In this document: piece by piece, positions 1-5,081 of the stretch
How positions within the stretch are numbered: position 1 is the stretch's first letter
Layout of the letters: every line of letters begins with the position of its first letter
Assembly (NCBI GenBank): GCA_947176875.1
Contig: CAMWSI010000085.1
Span: 1-5,081, forward strand
Length of the DNA: 5,081 nucleotides
Reading direction: 5' to 3'
Origin: an uncultured Bacteroidales bacterium
GTDB taxonomy: Bacteria > Bacteroidota > Bacteroidia > Bacteroidales > P3
Notes under the pieces: generated by a model
The model's input: only the letters and a program-made list of their open reading frames with translations
Databases searched by the model: none
What the model was told of the DNA's origin: nothing
Position numbers and translations under genes: made by a program

Positions 1-388
1 ACTGCACCCAGCGCGAGGCGAACTCCACGGGCGGCACTAAGGCCGAACGCAATTTGACCCACGGATAAGCCGCGGCATGTTGTACGGCATGACCGCATTC
101 GTGCGCCGCCACGGCCGCCGCCGAAATGCCGTTGCCGTAATAGACGTCCTCGCTCAGGTTCACCGTTTGGTCGGTGGGGTTGTAGTGGTCGGTCAGACGC
201 CCCTTGATACACGTAATCTTCACGTCGTAGATGCCGTTGTCGTGCAACATCTTCTCGGCCACATCGCGGCCCGTCAAGCCGCCCTCGGTCGGCATTTTGG
301 CGTACCGCTTGAATTTATTCTGCAAACTGCTGCTCAGCGCGAAACTCAAAAGCATCAACGCGCCGAAATTAATCCATATCGTTGGCAT
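1..388 (-). CDS. YugP-type neutral zinc metallopeptidase, N-terminal 129 residues (partial)
   Basis: This is the start of a membrane-anchored zinc protease of the YugP / Zn_peptidase_2 family; the C-terminal part lies beyond the left edge. The frame runs open from ATG at 388 to base 2 without a stop. Seen directly: a hydrophobic N-terminus (about residues 4-20), a GLTGRDVAEKML helix near 37-48, the family-typical LTDHYNP stretch at 65-71, LSEDVYYG at 78-85, and the zinc-binding HECGH at 96-100 followed by AVQHA and the LRSALVPP segment at 113-120. HExxH supplies two zinc-binding histidines and the catalytic glutamate E97. The family is usually around 225-235 residues, so a little over half is present. 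It follows cysS by 59 bases with no terminator-like hairpin and no clear promoter box between them, so it is probably the next gene of the same operon. The physiological substrate of the family is not established. The family call is firm. Confidence 0.95.
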   Translation of the reverse strand, partial: MPTIWINFGALMLLSFALSSSLQNKFKRYAKMPTEGGLTGRDVAEKMLHDNGIYDVKITCIKGRLTDHYNPTDQTVNLSEDVYYGNGISAAAVAAHECGHAVQHAAAYPWVKLRSALVPPVEFASRWVQ

Positions 389-447
389 AATTCTTTAGTT
401 TTTAGTGTTGTTGTGACAATAAATCGCCATCACGCGCCCGGCCCCGT

Positions 448-1929
448 CTATTCATACTGCCAGGTCGCGCCGTCCTTGCCGTCGAGCACTTTGATACCCA
501 AGGCCTTGAGTTCGTCGCGTATGCGGTCGGACGTGGCGAAGTCCTTGGCCGCCTTGGCCTGCGCCCGCATATCCAACAGCATCTTGACCAAGCCATCAGT
601 GCGGTCGGCCTGCGCACCGCCCTGTCCTTCCTCCTCTTTCAACCCTAAAATATCCTCGATATACGTCGCGTACAACCGGTGCGCCGTATCGATGTCGGCC
701 TGCGTGAACGCGGCCTTGCCGTCGGCGGCTTGGTTTATGAGCCGCACGAGTTCGAAGAACTGCGCCAACACCATCGGCGTATTGAGGTCGTCGTTCATGG
801 CCTCGGCGCATTTGCCTTCCAACGCGCCGACGAATTCCGACACGGTGGAGGTAGCCTGCGCCGTCAGCCGCTCGAGCGTCACGCGGGCCTGCTGCATACG
901 CTGCCAGCCTTTTTCGGCCGACTGCAAGGCCTCGTTCGAAAAGTCGAGCGTGCCGCGGTAGTGGGCCTGCAGAATGAAGAAACGCACCGTCATGGGCGAA
1001 TAGGCTTGGTCCAAAGCCTTGTGGTCGCCCGTAAACAACTGTTCCAACGTGATGAAATTGCCCAGCGACTTGCCCATCTTCTGGCCGTTGATTGTAATCA
1101 TGTTGTTGTGAACCCAATAACGGCAAGGCGCCTCACCGTAGGCCGCCGTCGCCTGCGCTATTTCCGACTCGTGATGCGGGAACAGCAAATCCATACCACC
1201 GCCGTGTATGTCGAACGGCTGTCCCAAATACTTGCAGGACATGGCCGTACATTCAGCGTGCCATCCCGGGAAACCGTCGCTCCAAGGCGACGGCCACCGC
1301 ATGATGTGCTCCGGCGCGGCCTTCTTCCACAGCGCGAAATCCAACGGGCTCTCCTTTTCGTCCTGCGAAGCGAGGTTGGTGCGCGTGGTGCCCAGCAGGT
1401 CTTCGATGACGCGCCCCGACAACTGCCCGTAGTGGTGGCTTTCGTTGTATTTCCGCACGTCGAAATAGACAGAACCGTTGCGTTCGTAGGCATAACCGGC
1501 TTCCAGTATCTTCTTGATCATCTCGATCTGTTCGATGATATGCCCCGAAGCCTGCGGTTCGATGGACGGCCGCAACACGCCTAATTTATCCATATAATCA
1601 TGGTAACGGTTCGTGTAGTACTGCGCCACCTCCATCGGTTCGAGCCGCTCCAGCCGCGCTTTTTTGGCGATTTTGTCCTCGCCCTCGTCGGCATCGTGCT
1701 CCAGATGCCCCACATCCGTGATATTGCGTACATAGCGAACCTTATAGCCCAAATGCCGCAGATAGCGGAACAGGAGATCGAACGTGACGGCCGGCCTAGC
1801 ATGTCCCAAATGCGGGTCGCCATAGACCGTAGGCCCGCAGACGTACATCCCCACCTGCGGGGCATGCAACGGTTCGAACAATTCCTTACGCCGGTGCAGC
1901 GTATTGTAAAGCATCAGTCGGTTTTCCAT
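448..1929 (-). CDS. cysS: Cysteinyl-tRNA synthetase (CysRS)
   Basis: A class I aminoacyl-tRNA synthetase that activates cysteine with ATP and charges tRNA-Cys in the cytoplasm. With ATG at 1929 the protein has 493 residues. Seen directly: the first zinc ligand C31 in [10 protein letters not shown], the HIGH motif as HLGH at 40-43, the VRNITDVGH block, C227 in WHAECTAM, H252 and E256 in FPHHESE (the four zinc/cysteine-site ligands of the family), and the KMSKS loop as KMGKS at 284-288. The rest is the DALR-type helical anticodon region. The open frame extends to an ATG at 1992, but the added 21 residues (with a CTTC stretch) do not look like family sequence and would run into the structured intergenic element; [18 protein letters not shown] aligns with the usual Bacteroidetes N-terminus. 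An ATG at 1914 is a weaker alternative. It lies between the ABC permease gene and the zinc protease gene. The glycine in KMGKS is a mild variant that I believe is normal for this phylum. Confidence 0.98.
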   Translation of the reverse strand: MENRLMLYNTLHRRKELFEPLHAPQVGMYVCGPTVYGDPHLGHARPAVTFDLLFRYLRHLGYKVRYVRNITDVGHLEHDADEGEDKIAKKARLERLEPMEVAQYYTNRYHDYMDKLGVLRPSIEPQASGHIIEQIEMIKKILEAGYAYERNGSVYFDVRKYNESHHYGQLSGRVIEDLLGTTRTNLASQDEKESPLDFALWKKAAPEHIMRWPSPWSDGFPGWHAECTAMSCKYLGQPFDIHGGGMDLLFPHHESEIAQATAAYGEAPCRYWVHNNMITINGQKMGKSLGNFITLEQLFTGDHKALDQAYSPMTVRFFILQAHYRGTLDFSNEALQSAEKGWQRMQQARVTLERLTAQATSTVSEFVGALEGKCAEAMNDDLNTPMVLAQFFELVRLINQAADGKAAFTQADIDTAHRLYATYIEDILGLKEEEGQGGAQADRTDGLVKMLLDMRAQAKAAKDFATSDRIRDELKALGIKVLDGKDGATWQYE

Positions 1930-1969
1930 GACTTTATCCGTTAAAGCGTTTTCCTTATCTTCCGGGTGA

Positions 1970-2029
1970 CAAGTGGTGCAAGGCGAACGCAATGGAGTTT
2001 ACTCAAATTGCTGAGCCGCCGCCCACTTG
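1970..2029 (-). repeat. Structured intergenic element, copy B (cysS leader)
   Basis: An imperfect palindrome 40 bases upstream of the cysS start. Outer arms CAAGTGG (1970-1976) and CCACTTG (2023-2029) are exact reverse complements. Inner arms GCAAT (1989-1993) and ATTGC (2007-2011) also pair. Between them lie TGCAAGGCGAAC (12 bases) and TGAGCCGCCGC (11 bases), which match copy A at 3751-3814 almost base for base, as does GGAGTTTAC in the apical loop. The same architecture with different stem bases suggests selection for pairing. Whether it acts as RNA (leader or processing site) or as a REP-like DNA repeat cannot be told from one window. Confidence 0.75.
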
Positions 2030-2030
2030 C

Positions 2031-2043
2031 AATGCGAAGCATT
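2031..2043. repeat. Small inverted repeat abutting element B
   Basis: AATGC, a three-base loop GAA, then GCATT: a perfect 5-base-arm hairpin beginning two bases beyond the outer arm of element B. In copy A a longer dyad occupies the equivalent position. The arms are short, so the case rests on position rather than strength. Confidence 0.45.
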
Positions 2044-2052
2044 ACCCGACGC

Positions 2053-2084
2053 GCGTCCTGCGGACGCTTGAAGCGCGGCCGCGC
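2053..2084. repeat. Two GC-rich hairpins after the ABC permease gene
   Basis: GCGTCC-TGC-GGACGC (2053-2067) is a perfect 6-base-arm hairpin. GCGCGGCCGCGC (2073-2084) is a 12-base perfect palindrome. They lie 17-48 bases past the stop codon of the permease gene, where a transcript from the minus strand would end or be stabilised. Neither is followed by a T-run in that direction, so an intrinsic terminator is not supported; an mRNA 3' end stabiliser, a processing site or a partial attenuator are possible. Confidence 0.5.
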
Positions 2085-2100
2085 AGCCTGACCACTCGGT

Positions 2101-3327
2101 TCACTTAAATTTCTTATACACATTTATCTGGCGGAGCGGGATAGCCGAAGCCCCCAAGCCCATCCCCAAACTTATCAAGCCCACCACGGCCGCATCGCTC
2201 CACTGCCAGGCCACCGGATAGGTCTCCAATACATAGGTGCCGTCCGCCCCCATGCCGAACTTGACCCAACCGAAACGCGCCTGTCCATAGACAACGGCGG
2301 CCCCAAGCAACATGCCAAAAAGCGTGCCGACAGCCGTAATCAACAGCCCCTCCGCCGCAAACACGGCCTTGAGCCGCGCATCGCCCATGCCCTGTGCCGA
2401 CAAAATGGCGGTATCGCGCCGCTTCTCATACATCAACAGCATGAGCGACGACACCATCGTGAACGTGGAGACGAGCAGAATAAAGGCGAAGATGGCGATC
2501 ATCATCCACTTCTCGGCCTGCATACTGCTGTAAAGCGTCTGTTGCTGCTCCAACCGGTCGCGTACCGTGAATTCCTCGCCCACCAACCGCCTGATCTCCG
2601 CCTGCGCCGCACGGAACGCCCGTTTGGAAAGCGTCCGGTTCAGCTGAACTTCCACGGCCGAGACCTGTTCCGGCACCTGCAACACGCGCCGCACGAACGA
2701 AATAGGCGCCAATACATAACGGTTGTCGTATTCGGGCAAAACCGAGAAGATGCCGCTCGAATAGACGGCGGCCGACGATAAAGCCTGTTGCCAAAGGGCG
2801 AAAGAAAGCCGGCCGGCATCTACGGTATAAATCAGACACGGGTGCTCGGCCTGCAGGAGCGGTAGCCCCATCCGGGACGCCAGCCCGTAACCGACGGAAA
2901 CCGGCACGTAGCCGTCTTCCGCAAAATCGGGATAGCCCTCCACCCATTGGGCGGCGCGGTCGGACAAGGCGGCGTAGGCCGTATCGACGCCTTTGAGCCG
3001 TATCATCTGCACATCGTCGCGGAAACGCAACAGAGCCTGGTCTTCCAATACCGGCACCACGGCCTCGACCTGCGGCATCCCGCGCAGGCTGTCGATAAAA
3101 GCCGGCGTATAGTACTTGCCGGTTACGGCCTCTATGCGCAAATCGGGGTCGAAACTGCTGAAACGCGCCATGATATAGGCGTTCATGCCGTTCATGACCG
3201 AAAAGATGATGAGCATGGCCGCCGTGGCCACCGCCAGACTCAACAGCGACACACCGCTGATGATATTGACCAAGCGGGACTTTCTGGCGAGGAAATAACG
3301 GACGGCTATGCGGAACGGCAGATTCAT
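2101..3327 (-). CDS. LolC/LolE-type (FtsX/MacB family) ABC transporter permease
   Basis: An inner-membrane permease subunit of 408 residues, close to the usual length (about 400) of LolC/LolE. Layout seen: a short cytoplasmic N-terminus FRIAVRYFLARKSRLVN, a first membrane segment at about 22-44, a large periplasmic domain at about 50-270 (MacB-like core), then three membrane segments at about 275-298, 323-346 and 377-395, which is the FtsX-type four-helix topology. The cytoplasmic loop EKRRDTAILSAQGM at 301-314 corresponds to the family coupling region next to the ATPase. Known members release outer-membrane lipoproteins to the periplasmic carrier with the ATPase LolD, or drive other mechanotransmission. 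No ATPase gene is in this window, so the partner must be encoded elsewhere, as is common in Bacteroidetes. The gene lies 54 bases after rbfA, suggesting one operon. ATG at 3327 is the first start and begins the family N-terminus. The family is sure; the Lol role is inference. Confidence 0.92.
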   Translation of the reverse strand: MNLPFRIAVRYFLARKSRLVNIISGVSLLSLAVATAAMLIIFSVMNGMNAYIMARFSSFDPDLRIEAVTGKYYTPAFIDSLRGMPQVEAVVPVLEDQALLRFRDDVQMIRLKGVDTAYAALSDRAAQWVEGYPDFAEDGYVPVSVGYGLASRMGLPLLQAEHPCLIYTVDAGRLSFALWQQALSSAAVYSSGIFSVLPEYDNRYVLAPISFVRRVLQVPEQVSAVEVQLNRTLSKRAFRAAQAEIRRLVGEEFTVRDRLEQQQTLYSSMQAEKWMMIAIFAFILLVSTFTMVSSLMLLMYEKRRDTAILSAQGMGDARLKAVFAAEGLLITAVGTLFGMLLGAAVVYGQARFGWVKFGMGADGTYVLETYPVAWQWSDAAVVGLISLGMGLGASAIPLRQINVYKKFK

Positions 3328-3334
3328 GGTCGGT

Positions 3335-3361
3335 AACTTAAACGGCTTAAGCGGCTTGAAC
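3335..3361. repeat. Three imperfect 9-base tandem units between rbfA and the permease gene
   Basis: AACTTAAAC, GGCTTAAGC and GGCTTGAAC follow each other with a period of nine. The middle unit includes the perfect palindrome GCTTAAGC (3345-3352). The units fill half of the 54-base gap just before the permease start. They may be chance low-complexity sequence; no known site is recognised. Confidence 0.35.
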
Positions 3362-3381
3362 GGACAGGTTTGACAGACCGC

Positions 3382-3726
3382 TTATTGCGCCAACAATTCG
3401 TCTATGCGCGCGACGCGGTCCAACGTATCGTCTATGAAAAACTGCAACTGCGGCAGAATCCGCAACTGGTTGCGCACCTTCTGCCCCAACAGGAAACGGA
3501 TTTCGGCGGCGTGTTGCTTGATTTCCTTCAAGACAGCCGCCTTGCCGGCCGCCGGTTCGGGAAACAGGCTCAGGTTAACCCGCGCGAGCGAAAGGTCGGA
3601 CGTGACGCGCACGAACGTCACCGTCATCATCACCCCCGGAAAATAGGGCTGCATCTGCACCCGGAATATCTCGCCCAACTCTTTCTGCAAGAGCCGGTTC
3701 ATTTTCTGTTGTCTTTGGCTATCCAT
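3382..3726 (-). CDS. rbfA: 30S ribosome-binding factor A
   Basis: A small cytoplasmic KH-type protein that binds the 30S subunit and helps late maturation of 16S rRNA (5' end/helix 1 region). With ATG at 3726 it has 114 residues, within the usual 100-135. Family blocks seen: an N-terminal helix RQQKMNRLLQKELGEIF at 5-21, the strand block TFVRVTSDLSLARVNLSLFP at 37-56 (the V.VS.DL..A.V.vS pattern), the helix IRFLLGQKVRNQL at 76-88, and LRILPQLQFFIDDTLDRV at 88-105, matching the R..PeL.F..D.s pattern. The frame extends to a TTG at 3750, but that codon lies inside the -7 promoter box at 3748-3755, so ATG 3726 is preferred; GGGGAAGGA just upstream may act as a weak ribosome-binding site at short spacing. 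It is the first gene of the rbfA - ABC permease - cysS - zinc protease set, an arrangement whose first pair I believe is common in Bacteroidales. Confidence 0.95.
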   Translation of the reverse strand: MDSQRQQKMNRLLQKELGEIFRVQMQPYFPGVMMTVTFVRVTSDLSLARVNLSLFPEPAAGKAAVLKEIKQHAAEIRFLLGQKVRNQLRILPQLQFFIDDTLDRVARIDELLAQ

Positions 3727-3747
3727 AAATCCTTCCCCGATAACGTA

Positions 3748-3755
3748 CAAAGATA
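3748..3755 (-). promoter_or_regulatory. Bacteroidetes -7 box TATCTTTG, proximal rbfA promoter
   Basis: Read on the minus strand this is TATCTTTG, an exact fit to the TAnnTTTG -7 box used by the Bacteroidetes primary sigma factor. Transcription would start near 3741 and give a leader of about 15 bases before the rbfA ATG. A clean TTTG -33 box at the usual distance is not obvious: one TTTG lies only 14 bases upstream, and a TTTC lies 21 bases upstream. The box overlaps the outer arm of structured element A. Confidence 0.6.
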
Positions 3756-3814
3756 GTGCAAGGTGAGAGCAAAGAGGAAACGGAGTTTACACTTTGCCGA
3801 ACCGCCGCCTATCT
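3751..3814 (-). repeat. Structured intergenic element, copy A (rbfA leader)
   Basis: The second copy of the element found at 1970-2029, here 24 bases upstream of the rbfA start. Outer arms AGATAG (3751-3756) and CTATCT (3809-3814) pair exactly. Inner arms GCAAAG (3769-3774) and CTTTGC (3792-3797) pair exactly. The internal-loop strands TGCAAGGTGAGA (12 bases) and CGAACCGCCGC (11 bases) have the same lengths as in copy B and nearly the same sequence. The apical loop is 17 bases (13 in copy B), holds GGAGTTTAC in both, and in copy A can form a further AAAC/GTTT stem at 3778-3788. Confidence 0.75.
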
Positions 3815-3833
3815 TGTCAACTTTAGTTGACAA
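3814..3833. promoter_or_regulatory. Perfect 9+9 dyad, possible operator
   Basis: TTGTCAACT and AGTTGACAA are exact reverse complements separated by two bases (TT). The dyad overlaps the last three bases of the TACCTTTG box and covers the predicted start site, the place expected for a repressor operator. It could alternatively form an RNA hairpin at the 5' end of the message, or be part of the adjacent structured repeat. No regulator gene is present in the window, so the binding protein is unknown. Confidence 0.5.
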
Positions 3834-3862
3834 AGGTAATCTTTTTTAGACACTTTTCACAA
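3831..3862 (-). promoter_or_regulatory. Bacteroidetes-type promoter, distal rbfA promoter
   Basis: Read on the minus strand: TTG (3862-3860), 21 bases, then TACCTTTG (3838-3831), fitting the TTTG / TAnnTTTG pattern of Bacteroidetes primary promoters apart from a GTTG instead of TTTG at -33. The start would fall near 3824, in the middle of the dyad at 3814-3833. A transcript from here would carry the whole of element A as a leader of about 100 bases before rbfA. It lies just past the terminator at 3939-3974, so it is well placed to begin a new unit. Confidence 0.55.
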
Positions 3863-3938
3863 CTTCCAAGGCTGAATGCGATACACCATTCGCTTCACCT
3901 AAAAAAGCGTAGTGCTTGTACCGCGTTGACCCTAAAAC
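3863..3938. other. Rest of the intergenic gap between rbfA and the beta-barrel gene
   Basis: The gap 3727-4023 (297 bases) is mostly explained by the promoters, element A, the dyad and the terminator. In the remaining part I see only weak inverted repeats, GAATG/CATTC at 3874-3891 and AAGC/GCTT at 3905-3917, with 4-5 base arms that could be chance. No gene is supported. Confidence 0.5.
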
Positions 3939-3974
3939 GCAAAAAGCCGCTACAGGTCTTGCAGCGGCTTTTGC
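3939..3974 (-). terminator. Intrinsic terminator of the outer-membrane protein unit
   Basis: On the minus strand the arms GCAAAAGCCGCT and AGCGGCTTTTTGC pair over 12 bases with one bulged base, around an 11-base loop, followed by a T-rich tail (TTTTTGCGTTTT counting the arm end). It begins 50 bases after the stop codon of the beta-barrel gene and before the rbfA promoters, cleanly separating the two transcription units. There is no gene on the plus strand that would need it. Confidence 0.88.
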
Positions 3975-4023
3975 ACTTCGTTCAGAAGTCGGGCAGTGGC
4001 TCAGGAAAAGGTCTTACTGAAAT

Positions 4024-4824
4024 TTACAGTCTAAAACCAATGAGAATCAGCGCACGGCCATCCACCGGTCCAGACTGGGTGATGCTGTTCTGCCAAAAGG
4101 CTCTGTCATCATTGACGTTTACATTTACCTCCACGCCCGCCATAAAACGTTCCAAGAACGTATATTCATAGCGCAATCCCAAATTGCCGACCACGCCGGA
4201 AACATGGTATTGCCATGTCGCGGTGGTGTACGTCTCTTGAGAAAACGGAGCCTCCGCCTTAAAGCACAAGCCATCCACAAAATACCATCCCACGCCGAGA
4301 TAAACCGAAAATCGGTGATGCTCATTATCTATCATGTGAAAAACCGGACGGAACGAAATGGCCAAAGAATTGTGACGTAACCAGATCAGATTATTCAGGT
4401 CGTTACCCTTTGATATCCAATCATTGATATATTCACGCACCTCAGGTCTGTCGCCCAATTCGGGATATTTCAAATACTCTCCTGTAAACTTGGGCGTGGC
4501 CACACTGGGAAATGTATTGCGGTACGATGCCTGCACATCCAATTCCAAAGAAAAGCGCCGGATTAAATCCCTTTGATAATTAAATCCATATATCGCCTTA
4601 GCGTAATACTTATTCTGGTAGTCATAATAGTTCCCCGCCGTAGATTTTTCAACCTGTTGAGAGTGTAGTCCCCAGTAGCCGACCCCACCATACAACCGGA
4701 CGGAGTTCCGTGTGGCCATAGGCATATCGCCGGCTTTTGCCAAAGTTTCGGACACAAGCCCTACGCCCAGCAAAAGCCAGCATGCCAATAGCAGCCTTTT
4801 TAAGGTTATTGCTACACTATTCAT
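4024..4824 (-). CDS. Secreted, probable outer-membrane beta-barrel protein
   Basis: A protein of 266 residues whose specific family I do not recognise. Seen directly: a signal peptide with K9 R10, a hydrophobic core at 11-24 and an AKA cleavage site near residue 31. The LLAC at 12-15 resembles a lipobox but sits inside the hydrophobic core, so signal peptidase I is more likely. The mature part, about 235 residues, has repeated amphipathic strands rich in aromatic residues and glycine (VRLYGGVGYWG, FSLELDVQASY, FSVYLGVGWYF, YHVSGVVGNLGLRYEYTF, MAGVEVNVNVN) and ends in ALILIGFRL, a plausible last barrel strand. This fits a small 8-10 strand Bacteroidetes porin-like barrel. Its start overlaps the upstream gene by eight bases, pointing to coupled translation and a shared role. 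A terminator follows. Its GC content is lower than that of the housekeeping genes to the left, suggesting accessory or transferred DNA. Confidence 0.75.
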   Translation of the reverse strand: MNSVAITLKRLLLACWLLLGVGLVSETLAKAGDMPMATRNSVRLYGGVGYWGLHSQQVEKSTAGNYYDYQNKYYAKAIYGFNYQRDLIRRFSLELDVQASYRNTFPSVATPKFTGEYLKYPELGDRPEVREYINDWISKGNDLNNLIWLRHNSLAISFRPVFHMIDNEHHRFSVYLGVGWYFVDGLCFKAEAPFSQETYTTATWQYHVSGVVGNLGLRYEYTFLERFMAGVEVNVNVNDDRAFWQNSITQSGPVDGRALILIGFRL

Positions 4825-5081
4825 AGTCGGTATAATACATAGTCAATACCAAATCCACACATCCGCCATAATTTCTGATAGCAAACTCATGGCCATCAAT
4901 ATTATAGGTGCCACTTCCAAGATCCGACATATTGGTTGCCAAAACAGACTTTCGCGTAATCTCATTATTGGATCTAAGCCTCGAATCTCCAATGGAAAAA
5001 GAAAACTCCGCAGATAAACCAAGATTAGCAGAAGGCTTTCCATTGGCAAATCCCAAGGAAACCGTTCCAGACAACTTTACT
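4817..5081 (-). CDS. Unrecognised protein, C-terminal 87 residues (partial)
   Basis: The reading frame enters from the right edge without a stop and ends with TAG at 4817-4819; the real start lies outside the window. A TTG at 5074 and internal ATGs are not convincing starts because the frame remains open upstream (VKLSG...). I do not recognise the family. The visible part has alternating hydrophobic/polar strands (KLSGTVSLGFAN, ANLGLSAEFSFSIG, FAIRNYGGCVDLVLTMYY) consistent with a beta-rich cell-surface or barrel protein, and a single cysteine in YGGC. It overlaps the next gene by eight bases (ATGAATAG holds both the start and the stop), so the two are almost certainly one operon. GC is about 42% in the stretch I counted, well below the left half. 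No promoter for this unit is visible here. Confidence 0.75.
   Translation of the reverse strand, partial: VKLSGTVSLGFANGKPSANLGLSAEFSFSIGDSRLRSNNEITRKSVLATNMSDLGSGTYNIDGHEFAIRNYGGCVDLVLTMYYTDYE

Noticed and set aside
77..961. Plus-strand open frame of 294 codons across the protease/cysS junction
   Set aside because: It is antisense to two genes with clear family motifs (HECGH protease and CysRS C-terminus) and shows no motif of its own.
1078..1092. KMGKS instead of KMSKS in CysRS as a possible defect
   Set aside because: The catalytic lysines are kept, and I believe the Gly variant is usual in Bacteroidetes CysRS, so it is not evidence of inactivation.
679..1584. Long plus-strand open frame (about 300 codons) opposite cysS
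   Set aside because: It is fully antisense to a certain CysRS gene in GC-rich DNA; the translation is rich in Arg and His with no recognisable domain, as expected for an antisense shadow.
1930..1992. N-terminal extension of CysRS to the ATG at 1992
   Set aside because: The extra 21 residues do not resemble CysRS and would place coding sequence inside the outer arm of element B; ATG 1929 matches the family N-terminus.
1941..2123. Minus-strand 60-codon open frame in the permease-cysS gap
   Set aside because: It overlaps the permease stop and runs through the hairpins and element B, and its Arg-rich translation has no protein-like features.
3727..3750. RbfA start at TTG 3750
   Set aside because: The codon lies in the TATCTTTG box upstream of the expected start of transcription, and ATG 3726 gives a family-like N-terminus.
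3827..4171. Plus-strand 114-codon open frame over the terminator and the end of the beta-barrel gene
   Set aside because: It crosses a strong terminator hairpin and the antisense of a real gene, and has no domain or initiation signal.
4780..4788. Lipobox-like LLAC in the beta-barrel protein signal peptide
   Set aside because: The cysteine is at residue 15 in the middle of the hydrophobic core, and a good AKA signal peptidase I site follows at about residue 31.

Overview
The window looks like a chromosomal segment of a GC-rich member of the Bacteroidales, with Alistipes/Rikenellaceae as a guess from base composition. The evidence is the Bacteroidetes-style CysRS sequence, promoter boxes of the TAnnTTTG type and weak or absent Shine-Dalgarno sites. 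All six genes I can support lie on the minus strand, so the window reads biologically from right to left.

Right end (about 4024-5081, roughly 40-45% GC in the samples I counted): the 3' part of an unrecognised, beta-strand-like gene overlaps by 8 bases the start of a gene for a secreted, probable outer-membrane beta-barrel protein. A strong hairpin terminator closes this unit at about 3939-3974.

Centre and left (1-3862, about 60% GC in the coding parts): a new transcription unit starts with two Bacteroidetes-type -7 boxes in front of rbfA (ribosome maturation). It continues with a LolC/LolE-type ABC permease (lipoprotein release or a related MacB/FtsX function), cysS (cysteinyl-tRNA synthetase) and the N-terminal half of a YugP-type membrane zinc metallopeptidase that runs off the left edge. 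Gaps are 54, 171 and 59 bases. The only clear promoter boxes lie upstream of rbfA, so co-transcription is plausible; cysS, after the longest gap, may also have its own start.

The most unusual content is non-coding. The leaders of rbfA and cysS each carry a copy of the same structured element. It has an outer stem, a conserved asymmetric internal loop (12 and 11 bases) and an inner stem, and the outer-stem sequences differ between copies while pairing is kept. Next to the rbfA copy is a perfect 9+9-base dyad overlapping a TACCTTTG promoter box, which looks like an operator. The lolC/E-cysS gap also holds three further short hairpins. I see no CRISPR array, tRNA, rRNA, insertion sequence or obvious defence system.
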